NCBI GenBank assembly: GCA_028554645.1
Contig: JAQOOI010000011.1
Span: 1 to 64,000, forward strand
Direction: 5' to 3'
DNA: 64,000 bases
Origin: Omphalotus guepiniiformis
Taxonomy: Eukaryota > Basidiomycota > Agaricomycetes > Agaricales > Omphalotaceae
The translations under genes were made by a program, and so were the position numbers. How positions within the stretch are numbered: the stretch's first letter is position 1; each line of letters begins with the position of its first letter. Of this stretch, positions 11,316 to 23,478 are shown in pieces. The notes beneath the pieces are model-generated. The model saw only the letters and a program-made list of their open reading frames with translations. It made no database searches and had not been told where the DNA came from.

Positions 11316-11953
11316 ATGAGTAATGACGACAACCAGCCAGTTGTCAGCATGGAAAACACCGTCTCCAACGTTTCTCGTGCAGTTCAAGCGGTGTTCGAGG
11401 AAGTGTCGTCGAGCGAATATCATTCCAATCCTGTCCTTGCTTCTCTTGAGAAGAAGCACCGAGACGAAGTCGAAGAGTTGAAGCGACATGCAGAGAAACG
11501 CGCCATGGACGACCAGCGCTCGAGGAAGTTGGCGGAGAGGCAGCATAAACTCGAGCTGCTGAGCAATGTGCGGAAGCTGCACGTTTGGCGAAGGAGAAAG
11601 CTGATAGGCAACTTGATGACGCTGAGCGGGTGAAGAAGGAGGCTGAGGAGAAGGCTGAAAAGGAACGAAAGGAGAGAGAGAGAGCGGAGAAGGCTAGGGA
11701 TCGAGCGAATGCGTCTGCTGAGGAACATCATGCGAAGGAGCTTGCGGCTAAGGAGGCAGCTGAACGAGACCGAGTAGAGAGGGAGGAGGCTGAACGAAAG
11801 CTCAGGTTGTAGAATGAGAATCTGCTCGAGAATTCGAGCAGGCTCAGAAGAGAGCTTGCGAAGAGCAAGCGACGAGAGGCGCAGCATGCTAATCTACAAC
11901 CTATTCCTGCACCGTCGAAGGAGGAAGTAGAGAGAGTGAAGAAGGAGCGATAG
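11316..11953 (+). pseudogene. Broken coiled-coil protein gene
   Basis: From the ATG at 11316 a frame encodes a short polar N-terminus and then a charged helix (KKHRDEVEELKRHAEKRA). Around 11560-11580 the coiled-coil signal jumps by one base to another frame (AEAARLAKEKADRQLDD) and continues as Lys/Glu/Ala heptads to a TAG at 11810-11812. The same frame then carries on with NENLLENSSRLRRELAK up to a TAG at 11951. One frameshift plus one internal stop therefore split what looks like a single ~210-residue coiled coil. No intron with proper borders fixes the frameshift. The function is not recognised. A sequencing error at the frameshift is possible. Confidence 0.5.
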
Positions 11954-12297
11954 TACACTCTGGAGTGGCGATCGCGTAGGGTGTGGAGCTGGACATGGAA
12001 TTCATCACAAACGTCCTCTCGTGCCTCAGGTACAAGTTGACGTTGATCTCGTACCTCTCTCTGTCTGTTACGTTGTCCCTCTGCCTTTGAGAACGAGCGT
12101 GAGTCACAGACAAATAAGAGGAAGCTTGAGATACCTTTCTTGAACAGATCCAGTGTCTAATCAATGAACATACATATATAGCGACTTCCGTACTTGAAGT
12201 TCGAGCTGTATTTAACCGATGTAGATGTTCTTGTAATAGACTTCAATACATGGAGATGCAATACTTATAGACGGAGGTATAGCACTAAATCATAGCT
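11954..12297. other. Intergenic, no gene seen
   Basis: Separates the coiled-coil remnant from the 3' end of the Nudix gene. I see no coding signal or repeat. Confidence 0.4.
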
Positions 12298-14421
12298 TCA
12301 CAACTTACTCCTCACCATCCCCCGCTTTCGCTTCTCATCCCCACCCTCAATATCAACCCCCGCCAACCTCCTAACGCGCCCCCAATCAACCCTACCCTCC
12401 AACCCCTCCTCTCTCACAGCCTCTCTCAAGCCCTCCCTACCAATCTCATTTCGAACTCCACCCTTCACCCTCACCCTCGCATCACCCTTGACCATCGCCC
12501 ACGCCACACGTACCTTCGTCGAAGGGGGTGATCCGGGTGGATATGGAGGGTGTAGAACGAACGAAGGACGAAGTGAAAACCCTATTTGGGCTGTGTGGAT
12601 TAAGATTGCGCTGTACGAGGGAAGAGTCACTTCATGAGTTACGGAATGGGAATGGGAGTTTGCACAACACTCACGCAGTCAATCCGTAAACGGGTTTGAT
12701 ACCCCCTGCTTCACGGCCTGTCAAGAACCTATGCATTCGAATCTTGCGTTTAACGATCTTCTTGTTCGTTTCTCTCGTCTCGTTCGTCTTCTTCTGCTTC
12801 TGCCTCCGCATCCGTGTCTCGCTTTCGCTCTTCACTTCGCCGCTACCCTCCCCATCGGGCCCACCCTCATCTACTTCCAGCTCCAGCTCACTCATATCAC
12901 CACGACGACCATCCACATCGATATCAACGAGAACCCCAGGTCCATCCCACTCATAATCATTCCACGTATGATATTGATAAAACTCCTCAACAACCTCCGA
13001 ACCTGCTACACCAGTGCGATCACCTTCAGCGCTAGTGTCGGCGTCGTGCTCGTATTCGAAAGGCGCAGTTGAAGACAGAAACGACCGAAGAGGATGGGAG
13101 AATAAGGATGTTACCTCATCGCTGTTGAGGATTGGCTGAGGATGGGACGGCATAGGGTGAAAAGAAAGTGAGAGAGCAGAAAGGAGGTTAGAACGATGAA
13201 AGGAAAGACTCACCTGGAGTGTAGTATCTAGTATCAGAACTACGACCCTAAAAACGCAAAGAGAGTGTGTGTCAGCAAGGCCTATCATGACACCAACCAA
13301 GATCACAAAAAAACAACAACTCAACACTCACGGCGTGACAACGAGCTCCTTCTCTACGAAAAACGGTTCGAGGATACACAGAAGTGGGACTTTAGTGCTA
13401 GAGCGTGGTAGACCAATCTACGGCGGAGGCGTTGAGCGAAGGTTATATATCGATGGGTGGGGAGAGTTCTGAGAACGAGAGGTGGGTGGAGGAGCATGGA
13501 GTATGAAAGAGAGGAAGGGATAGGAGAGACGGAGGAGAGGAGGGAGACGGACATACTTCTTCAAACGCTTCCCTGCGCTAGTAGATAGACGGTTTCATGG
13601 GAGAATCGAATGAATCGGTGTAGTCGAGATACGTGAGACATCTTTAGCTTTATGATATGAAAGACCGACGAAACGAATCACACTCACAGCGGTATCCTCA
13701 ATCGACCTATCCTCGGGATCCATCTTTCCACCAGGTAACGATGTGTCTCCTGCGAACGAACGGAGCGTAGACGAGCGTCTGGAGATTTTTGACATTAGTT
13801 TGTGGGTTTATACGGGCAGAGAGCGAAGAAAAGGAGCGAGGGAAGAATGGAGTGAGGGCGAAGGAATGTAGTACTAACGAAGTCCTTCCATTCCGGTCAA
13901 AAACAGGGTTCCAACCCGCCTACTCACCTACTCAACAAGACATACAAATCCCCTCTCCTCCCAACAAATAACGCTACCAATACCGCCGCACGTCTCGACC
14001 GGGGGATAGGCATCCATCGTGGTATACTCGATTCTTTAGGCGGGCGGTAGAACGATAGGGTCTTCAAGCATCTTGGTTGTGGGTCCGATTATACGCATTT
14101 TTCATTCGTAGTCGTATTGAGAAGTGAGGAGATAGAGGAGATAGTTTCATCAACATACCATGTTAAACCAATCAACCCAAACGATACTCACTTTCTAGAT
14201 TCTTCAGTCAACAACGCCAGGTTTCCTCTCGAAGATGACAGTGCTTGTCGTGAAAACTTCAGCTTCTTGTGTCGGCGGTGATATATCAGGAGGTTTTTCG
14301 CTCCGATTGGGACTGTTCTTGTTGGTCGGGGACGAGGTAGTGGGTTGTTTTGGGACGAACATGAAGGAGCAGACTGGGAAGACTCATTTTTCAGAGATTT
14401 TGGTGGACGTTTCGATGGCAT
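12298..14421 (-). CDS. Nudix hydrolase, peroxisomal CoA diphosphatase type (Pcd1/NUDT7-like)
   Basis: Hydrolyses CoA and related nucleoside diphosphates in known family members. Exons on the minus strand: 14421-14192, 14071-13928, 13778-13688, 13577-13557, 13417-13332, 13247-13214, 13135-12675 and 12610-12298; all junctions close in phase and give 459 residues. Key stretches are RRAAVLVALFVG (115 onward in the gene's second exon), AGDTSLPGGK and the Nudix helix RREAFEEIG (residues 156-164), TPVVVLILD, and FLTGREAGGIKP near the C-terminus. The fourth exon is only 21 bases and encodes just RREAFEE, the metal-binding core. An acidic, low-complexity insert of about 100 residues lies before RMHRFLTG. 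The protein ends in SKL, a type 1 peroxisomal targeting signal. The first exon is weakly supported (family N-termini vary), so the start is tentative. Confidence 0.9.
13557..13577 (-). other. 21-base microexon encoding the Nudix catalytic helix
   Basis: Bounded by CTACTAG upstream and GTATGT downstream on the minus strand. Skipping it would keep the frame but delete RREAFEE, that is all metal-binding acidic residues, so alternative splicing here would give an inactive isoform of nearly the same size. Confidence 0.8.
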
Positions 14422-15392
14422 CCTTCAGGGTCGGGCTACGTCGTCTGCTTTCTCGAGTGAAGGAGTCCAAGAGGTGTGGGGAAACGGGAAAAACACTGGC
14501 GCGACCGGCAGGCACTTTGATGGCCTGCCCTCAAGTTCCTGAACTGTGCAAGTACTGTGGCATCGCTCACAGCTTTTCGATAAACTCACGTCCTCAATTC
14601 GGAGGCGAATGTGCTTCAATATGATGACAAGGTACGTTAGTAAAGCTCAAATAACATGCATATCGGTCCCGATAAATTTGTTGTACTCCTGTTGAGTGTC
14701 TCGTGTCGAATACAAGTCGAATAAGGATACTGTCCGATTCCGTGATAAAAAAAATTGTTCAATATATCCAATACATAATACAATGAGTATTTCAATGGAA
14801 TACAGGACAACTCTACGTTCGCTACAGACGTGTTCCAATGTACACAACGCAAACAATGCGGAAACCAACCGCACCAGGGACATACCATATAGCTAATATC
14901 CAAGGTGAATCACAGGGAGAGAAGACAGGACTCAAATTGAGTCCAAATTACTGACGCGCCTCGTGTACAAGGCAGAAGTCAGGGTGGATAGTGTAAAGTG
15001 GCGCATACTTTTTAGGTAATGACACACGAAAGACAAGATGGTTGAAATAGTCTGGAGACGGTAGACAAGTTTGCCTTTATCCGCATGACGACGGAAAGAA
15101 ATCGAACCGTGGGGAAAGTATGGAGACGATGCAGACGAGGCGCTGCGTATCGAATAAGAATCGGGAGGGGTATCATGCGTGGAAAAAACATCAAGATCGC
15201 GATAACATGTTGAATTGCACGAACAACAGTCGAGAGCAATAGGACTAGCAGATGGAAAGCGATAGAAACTGATAGAAAACGTGAGCATGAAAGCGGATAA
15301 ATGAAAGGATGTGATGAGCGGGAATAAAGAGGAAGCGCGTGGACAACACGATGCCAGTGGTTGTCGTCGAAAGTAGGGTCATGGTTGCCCGT
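14422..15392. other. Intergenic, no gene seen
   Basis: Lies between the Nudix start and the P450 stop. Frames here are short and resemble nothing known; part of it must be the P450 3' UTR. Confidence 0.4.
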
Positions 15393-17394
15393 TCACAATG
15401 TACGGGGGTTGAAAACAAGTTTGCACTCCATGGCGGAGGGGAAGATAACCTGAAAGCCAACATCATATGAATGACGGCGCGCGAGCATGAAACGAATATA
15501 GACATACAAAACTATCCTTGATTTCCATACTTCTCTCATTCGTCTCGGCCGGGGCGACAACGTCAAAGTTTCTCACCACTCCAGCTATCACCACTTTCAT
15601 CATAATTTGAGCAAAGTTCTGTCCTCCACACATTCTAGAGCCAGTGCCGAAGGGCATGAAGTGCTGAGCCATCCGAGCGAGCCTTTCTGCTGAACCGGGC
15701 TTTTCTGACTGAAGCCAGCGCTCAGGCATGAATGAATCCGGAGACGGGAAAACCGCAGGGTTTCGGTGCATAGACCAAGCTTGTGTGGCAACGATGGTTC
15801 CCGGGGGAAGCTCAAAACCCATAAGGTCGAAGCACTCGTTAGCAGCTCCGGTTTTGGATGGTGAAGCCGGCACAACACGCTCAAGAGCACTAGGAGCGGC
15901 CGAATATATTCTCAGACCTTCGTAAATTATGTCAAGCCATATTCAAAGTGAGGATGAGAAGAATGGTGACAAACCTTCCTTGATGAACGCGTTCAAGTAA
16001 GGAAGTTCCTGCAGTAAAGAGATGTCCGGGATCACCCTAGCATCCGGCATTGCCTCGTCAAGCTCAGCCTGAAGCTTCTTGGCAATATCTGGACGGCGGC
16101 TGAGCTCCCACAGGAAGTATGACAGCGACGTAGAGGTAGTGTCCGATCCTGCGATCCTGCGGAAGTAATGAGTACGTTGATAGATTAACAGACGGACGTT
16201 GTCTTACATATGCCCCATCGACTCGGAAATGATATCGTTGTCAGGCATTAGTTGACCAGTAGACGAGTAACGGTACTTGAGGAGCCTGTGTAGTAGAGGC
16301 ATCTTCTCGGACTCGTCCAGCGTTCCCGAGTTCATCTGCGTGCGAGTTTGGTATACACGCTCACTGACGAACTAAAAGATGTCCGATTCAATATGGAAAA
16401 CCGGCTACACTAAAAGGCGACGAACCTCAGCCATAACCTTATCCGAATTGCAAAGTTGGCGCCAACGAGCGTGAGGAATACGGCAGATGAGATTCCACCC
16501 CCACGTAGGTACCACGCTCCTCTAAACAAGATAAACGTTTAACCCGGTAAGCGTCTAGAAGGCCATGGTACTTACGAGAACGCCGCGTTTGGGAAAGTCA
16601 CTGATGGCGGTGGAGAGAGGATCTTCCGCGTCTGTAACACATTTGCGAAGAGCACCGAGACGATAGCCAAAGGAGGATGATACGATGGCATCGATCATCA
16701 AGTTTCGGAAAAGAGCTAAGCACTCCAGAGATCTCTTTCCAGCTAGGTTATCAAGGTTCTGCGGAGGCCAGCAATCAGAAAGCCAAGTCTATGCGCAGTA
16801 GTGAAACGGGATGCGCACCTTTAGAAGCTCGAGCGTAGGCTCATGCATTTCATGCTGAAACCGAGCGAGATTAGCTGTAGCATAGTGAGGCGCATATCCT
16901 TTTCGGCGGATCGAGTGAGAGGCGTGTTCGAGTGTGGTCATGCTAAGCATAATCAAAATAACATCGCGCATATAGGAAACGAAAAACATACGCATGGTCA
17001 TTCTCATTACTACGAAGTACTCACATGTTAGAGCTCAGATCGAGGGGGAGAACAAAACAACGCACGTTAAAAGACTCTTATAATACTCGCTTTTGTCAAA
17101 CTTGTGAATAGAGTAGACGCTTCGCATAGTAGAAAGATCGTTGAACACGACCTTATTAGGTCCAACGCGAACGACAGGACCATATATCTCAAAAAGAGAC
17201 TGAATAACTTTGCATTGCTCGAGTCGTACCACATGTGTCGTAAGCCAAAAGTCGGATATGGCGGCGTACCAGGGTCCAGGGATTGCGCTGAGGGGAGACA
17301 AGAAGAGATTGTAGATGGCGCGAAAGATAGCGTAAACTATGATGACAATGATAAAGGCGATGGCGAAGTTGTGCAGGATAGTGAGGGAGATCAT
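15393..17394 (-). CDS. Cytochrome P450 monooxygenase
   Basis: A haem-thiolate oxygenase of the fungal microsomal type, expected in the ER membrane with a P450 reductase as electron donor; the substrate cannot be told. Exons on the minus strand: 17394-17066, 17009-16992, 16942-16819, 16758-16576, 16521-16426, 16371-16208, 16156-15975, 15917-15508 and 15449-15393, giving 520 residues in phase. An N-terminal hydrophobic anchor (about residues 8-28) is followed by the proline-rich hinge AIPGPWYA, the I-helix AGSDTTS, the ExxR motif EGLR, the PERW motif and the haem loop FMPFGTGSRMCGG with its cysteine ligand. The second exon is 18 bases and supplies NENDHA. The last exon restores the usual IFP-ME-C tail. 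All landmark motifs are present, so it looks functional. Confidence 0.93.
16992..17009 (-). other. 18-base microexon of the P450 gene
   Basis: Flanked by TTCGTAG and GTATGT on the minus strand. Its inclusion gives LLTNENDHAMTTLEH, the sequence expected for this P450 region; direct splicing of the neighbours would lose six residues in frame. Confidence 0.7.
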
Positions 17395-20164
17395 GGCGAG
17401 AATCGTACGGGCGGAGGGGCGAGCGCGAGAGACCGGAGGGAGGTGACCGAAGATGGTGGTGGAAAGGAAGAAAGGGGAGTTGGGAGGACCAATACCAACG
17501 TCGGTGGTTTATATATCTTGTCCAACTCGGGACGTGGGCTAAAAACATGTGAGAACTCGCAGAAGTGATGAGAGTGAGTAAAAGAGAGAGAGGAGACCGG
17601 CCATCTTCCTTTCGTACTCCGCTCGGAAGGGACGGCCATGAGATTTCCTTTTGCGGTGATGGGATCTCCTTTTTCGTCGAACACGTGGATTACATCGGCC
17701 GAGGTTTAACGCCACAGGTCACCGAAAGCACCGCGTTTCTTGGGTTGAGAATGATGACAGCGGAAGGGCCTGGGTAGTTTCAGCGGATCGTTGTCCCCGA
17801 TCGAGCGTTTCTATGCCTGAATCAATATCCAACCCGCGAGTTTCCATTCCATCTCCATATCGACTACTTATCCGTCTGGCACACTAAAAGAAGCACTTGT
17901 TTGAATGATAATCCATGTTTATGAACTTGCTGGCTGACACTGCTGTAGAAATAAACCGAATTGTTTAGTACAAGTATTACGAATATCAGGGCGTATTTGT
18001 CTTTCTGTGCAAGATTATCCTCGAATAAGTCATGTAAATTCCAAATCTCAAGATGATCACCTAAACCTATCTCGACAAGCTTGACATACGTCTGTACTCG
18101 TGCAGCGCAGATCAGTTGAGGACTGGAAATGCATTGAACAACACATCTCACCGTCAGATCGTCCATGATTCAATATTCAGCCAGAATCCGGGATGGTTTC
18201 ATTGCTCGTCATCGCTTCGCTTCGCAGTAAGTACACAAAAGCTTATTTGACTAGCGGGCCTGTGTGTAATTCCTTACCGTCAACATGTTGTGCATGGGGC
18301 GTGAAACAACCTTTCGTTAGGCCATATGTCGTTTTCTCTTACAGTTCGGAGAGTGCTGTCCATTGCACTTGTCGAATACATACTCATCCTCAATCCTTCA
18401 TTACAGCTTTAGTCTCACTGCACTTCAAAATATATGAACACACCTCAGGTCTTGCATCCCAGCTTTCATGAAATCCTGCATTCCGTACCAGGCTATCATC
18501 GAAAACATCCGATATTCTCGAACTAAGACCCTTCTATCCTACGAAGTCATAAGTCCTATCCCGGTGTAGACCTACCCTTTACAAGTTAGACTAACGCACA
18601 AACGTCCCGGGACTATCCGTTCTTTACCTCTCGTCTTTCAAACTTCATCCAAACCCATCCAGATAGTAGCACTTAGCGCTAAACGGCAGATTTGCCATAG
18701 GCTCAGCATCGCTGCTGGTTCTTGAACCGAAGTCATACTTACACCATACACACACTCTAGTGTCGCGACTGTCTTCTTCCCATGAGGCGATCTAGGGAGG
18801 ATATCAGCATGCCGAAAGGCGAAGAGGTCATGGACTGACTCGCCTGTCATTGTCATTCTCAGAGGTGAGGCACCCTGCTTGTCCGTACTTCGAGAGTATC
18901 GTTGAGAGTCCGATTACCACGTCCGGGGACAGAGGATCACACGAGAAATCTTTCAGTATTTGATAAGTCACTTAGACACGTTGATACGAGGGAGAAGGGT
19001 AGTTGGAAGGGAAGATCACGATGGTGATACGAGGGAGAAGGATAGGTGGAAGGGAAGATTTTGATGGTGTCCCCCCGCCCAGTGAAAACGTTTCAGTGAT
19101 TGAAGGAACGAGGCCAGCCTGCGAAATTGATTGGCTGAAGGATTGCTATCTGTGGGGTATATGTGACGCACCTATGAGGACTCTCAGCTCGTATGCCTAC
19201 AATTGACGTTGAGTTTTCCTCAAACGCAAGGGGTCCGTGTGCAGCCGCAGTAAGACTCAGGTCTGGATTGTCGGGAATCTTTCACTGCGATGATGGCGTC
19301 CCAGCCAGGCCGAACAGTACAACACGCACTGAGGATCTGCCTGTCGAACCTCTCGAAGCAAAGGTCGAGGTCATCACAGAACAGGTGATCCAGATTCCTA
19401 ATGCCCAGTGCCAAAGACTGACTCGAGGCGTAAATATTGATATGGATGAAGTGAGGTACCGGCCTTCACCGGTGTACCTTCACCAGCACTCTTGATCTAT
19501 ATCAGAACAGTGAACGACACCCATCGACGAAGAATTTTACGCACTTCTGCCAGCAGCATTTCAGCACATCAATCAAAGACTGCGTCGTCCTCTGACAGTC
19601 TCTATCTCCATTCTGCAGAAGCCTTGCATCGACCGAGCATTTCGCGATTACATGAGTCTACACCTTTGCTGAACCGGAGCCACTCATAGCATAACGAACA
19701 TTGGTTGACAGGAGCTCAAAGCAAAGGGTTGGCTAACTAAAAAAAACTTCAGCGACATCATTCGGAGCCGCCTGAATTCTGGGCCTCACATTTGTACATG
19801 CGTAGACACGACACTGAGGATGAAGGGATCCTCAGTGTCAAGAAATATGTACTTGCTGCTTCGCTGCATGAAGGTGTCAGGAGCACGCCATGAATCACGA
19901 TGTCCATACCTTGAGGCTTGAGCTTGAGTACTTGAGTGGTCAATTACTCATGACTGGATATCTAGAGGCGACACGATGCATAGTGCAATCGGCAATTGGC
20001 GAAAAATATCGTGCCGACCGAGCCGAGCTTCATGGGAACATTGGAGGCGGACCGCTGCAGGACCGCTGCCGAATTCCGACATCGCTATCTTCGTCCCCTC
20101 ATCTTTTTCCCAGCCATGTACATAGTCCTGTATCTCCACCTTCCATCCCAATTCAAACCACAAC
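17395..20164. other. Long intergenic region, no gene seen
   Basis: Some 2.8 kb with only short unrelated frames. A stem of 12 bases with a 6-base loop (GACACTGAGGAT..) sits at 19810-19839. The distal part must hold the promoter of the deacetylase-like gene; no clear regulatory motif was recognised. Confidence 0.4.
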
Positions 20165-21539
20165 ATGTCTCTCAACAGCACAGAATACGGTCCCAGAGAT
20201 CTCAAAGGCTACGGCAAAGACACACCTGATCCACAATGGCCTGGAGGTGCGAAGATAGCTATTAGTCTCGTACTGAATTACGAGGAAGGTTCCGAGGTGA
20301 CGCCTGTGAACGGGGATAATGTTACGGAGACTATAGGCAGTGAGGTGAGCTGCTTTAGCACGCTAATCATTATGTAGATTTCAACGAACACTATCAGTTG
20401 GGACCTGGTCTTACACCTATGGTCGGCGTAAGGGATATCAACATGGAATCACTATACGAATACGTTCGCTTCCTCTTTCCTAAACACCCATCTAATCACA
20501 AACTCTACTCATACAGTACGGCTCACGAGCAGGCGTCTGGCGCATCCTCCGTCTCTTATCAGAGTACAACGTCCGATGCACCTCATTCGCGGTCGGACGC
20601 GCTCTGGAACTCAACCCCAACGTAGCCGTCGCTCTCGAGGAAGGCGGTCACGAAATTGGTAGTCATGGTTGGCGATGGGTCGATCGGAGCCAATGGACTC
20701 TAGAGGAGGAAAAAGAAAATGTCAAGAAAACCATTCGAGGTGAGTGTCACTGACAAATATCTTCCGAACTGGTGAATAAATGATGCGCTATACGTGTGTA
20801 GCTATCAAGTCGACTGCGCCATCTGGTAAACCTCCGAGGGGGTGGTACTATGGGATGGTGGCGACGAAGGCTGGTGATAGGTCAAGAGCACTTGTCGCGC
20901 AGGTCTATCGAGAGGAGGGAATACCATTGTTGTGGTACAGCGATGATTATAGCGATGATTTACCTCATTGGTGAGGTGGTTTTATGTTGAACGTTCTTTG
21001 TTTGTTTGCTTACCGCTCGTGTGATGTGCTAGGATTCCGTACCCTGGAGGAAAAAAGGACGAGGGACTACTGATTGTACCCGTGAGTTACAGCTTCATCG
21101 AACCGATTTCATGATTAATGGACCGAATTCGAAATCGATACCAGTACACACTTGATACGAACGACTATAAGGTAAGCACCAATCAACCTTTATTAACTCC
21201 ACTCTACCAATCCACTCAACCAATCCACTCAACGCTTTTCCACCGACCCCCCAGAACGCAGGCTACCAAGCCTTCATAACCCCCGACGACTTCTCCTCCT
21301 ACCTCATCGCAGCCTTCGACGAGCTCTACACCGAAGGTCTCTCCGGCCACCCCAAGATGTTGTCCGTAGGCCTACACTGCAGAATCGTCGGTCGGCCAGG
21401 ACGTATCGCGGGATTACGCAAGTTCATCGAGTACGCGAAGGGTAAGGAAGGTGTGTGGTTTGCTACGAGAGAGGAAATTGCGAAGCATTGGATGGAGAGG
21501 TTTCCGTATACTCCTTCAGAGGTAGGAGGAAGCGGATAG
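20165..21539 (+). CDS. Allantoinase/PuuE-like polysaccharide-deacetylase-family hydrolase
   Basis: Belongs to the NodB-fold amidohydrolases that include PuuE allantoinase and related C-N hydrolases. Exons 20165-20344, 20398-20463, 20517-20739, 20802-20970, 21033-21081, 21145-21171 and 21255-21539 give 332 residues in phase. Signature stretches are SLVLNYEEGSE (residues ~34-44), RDINMESLYEY, SFAVGRALE, the metal-binding HEIGSH (H127, H132), WYSDDYSDDLPHW, YTLDTNDYK and MLSVGLHCRIVGRPGR. There is no signal peptide, which argues for an intracellular enzyme (purine/ureide use) and against secreted chitin deacetylase. The final frame ends at TAG 21537, but a GTAGGA donor just before allows a slightly different C-terminus. 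The ureide substrate is inferred from family only. Confidence 0.88.
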
Positions 21540-23478
21540 GTGCGCATCGCTAACTACTAAATAGTGTCAGACTAAACTGATATTCAGTAGTTGGAATACA
21601 GGCTGCCTGCGAACGCGCCCAATCGTCTATGGATCATATACAGGAATCTGTAACTGCCAGGTATATATATCTCGTATCGATATCTTTTAAACGTGTACGT
21701 ATAGTCTGTCCAAGAAGCAGTTTTGGTAGTATTCAGTCTTTTTTACATGAAACATTTCAGCCGCCCTTGAATGAGAAAGAGTGATGAATGTGTACTCACA
21801 TAAGTACAGCAGCCGAAAATCAGGCACCCATTCAAGGTTTCACAGATTTACTCCAACCTGTGCAAACGGCCAACAATCAGCTGCAATTCTCTGGGAGATA
21901 TATGCACTCACTTGGATTGATACAACACGAAGAGTATTGTGGGGATGACGACAGAGTTGAGTTGAAGGCGGCCGCAAGGTAAGATGAAAGATGAGTATCG
22001 GTTATTATAGGTGGTAGTTCTCGCATGATGTACAAGTTCCTGACGAGGATGAAACGCGGAAGTATGAAAAGAACTTTGGGCGTGAAAGGCCTGAAGGCTC
22101 AAGGAGCTTTGAAGGATTGATGGGAGGGTATGAAGGTCAAAACAATCCCTCGTCGCCGCATTTATATATGTAGCCATATCGCCCACCTCCAGCCCCCCTC
22201 AAACCCACTCATCCACCGCATTTCGTCACCCTCATTTCATTTTACGCCTCGAGGAACTACTCGGAACTTGTCTTCCCCAATCCAACCATGCGTACATCGT
22301 GACTCTTATGACCTTTCTGGAAAGAAACATTCAACCATCCCATTCTCGGTGCTCCGACAACGGGAGATGAAAAGGTACTTACGAAAATGAGGAGATTTAG
22401 AATACTTACATACAGTCTGGTGATACGCTGTGATACGCCGTTCCTTCTGTGAACAGAGCAAGTTGCATATATGTACCGGAGACAAAAGGTGTGGCAAACA
22501 CACCCCTCTTCGAAATATCTGCAACCGTTCTGAGCCCCAGATTCGTGGTTTTGACAGTTGCAAAATTCTTGACAGCTCCGACCCTACAGAGTCCGAGCTT
22601 GCGTTAGGCGTATTGATTGTTCCAGGAAATCCTCTTTTCGTCATTGCTCGATGACGACCACACTGACATATACGAACGTATTGAATGTCAATACGAAGAG
22701 CCCTGATCATAAGTAATTCAGTATGTCAATACACAATCAAAATAGAGTGATCAGTCCGAGATGACAACGGACATGATAATACCGATAATTCCGCACCTGT
22801 AGGTGAATGAGTTCTGTTACTTTGTTGAAATTGAACGAAAGTCAAACCTATCTTCTGAGAGATCACCGGTATGAGTCCATTTTTCAGAGTAGCTGCACTC
22901 GTTCATAACGTTCTTGAAACGTTCAACCGTAGGGCCGGAGGTCCACGATATATGATGAAGTCGGAGATTATGAAAGAGTGCTTGAGCAGAATTAGCTGCC
23001 TCGAGGCGGCATGACGAACTTAAACAGCAAAAATAAGTACTCGAGGACTTGGAGGAGCTTAGAGGAGAAAGCAATTCAGCGAAGGGTTGATCAGCTTTGA
23101 TTAGTCACATAATTGTATCACGTAATACGACACGTTTCTCGTTGTCCTCCAGCAAAAACCTCGAGCTGAACTACTTCATCGCCAACCTTCCATCTGTCCT
23201 TTCTCTCCGAAACATATATTCCATGTTACTGTATTACATCGCCCCTTGAACTGAAACCACCAACCTCAAAGATAAGAAGAAAAACTACTTAAAAGCACCA
23301 AAGCAAACTTCCCTTGACGGCCCATTTGTTCCGCTCATCATATGGTTCCTATCAGTGCATCACCACTAGAACCGTACATGGAGGCCCGCAAGACATGGTT
23401 TTTTGGTTGATCGTTACCAGTTCCAACCTCAAAGCTCTTTCTTTCCCTCTTCCTCGTTCACCTTCGGACCTCTGGGCT
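21540..23478. other. Intergenic, no gene seen
   Basis: About 1.9 kb of short, unrelated frames. It contains the 3' UTR of the PuuE-like gene and the promoter of the glucanase; no repeats or conserved motifs were recognised. Confidence 0.4.

Noticed and set aside
12696..13072. Plus-strand Ser/Pro/Leu-rich open frames
   Set aside because: Antisense to the acidic insert of the Nudix gene; no start context, introns or similarity.
17104..17568. Plus-strand frame of 154 codons rich in Gly/Arg/Asp
   Set aside because: It runs antisense over the first P450 exon and its leader; the P450 has all expected motifs.
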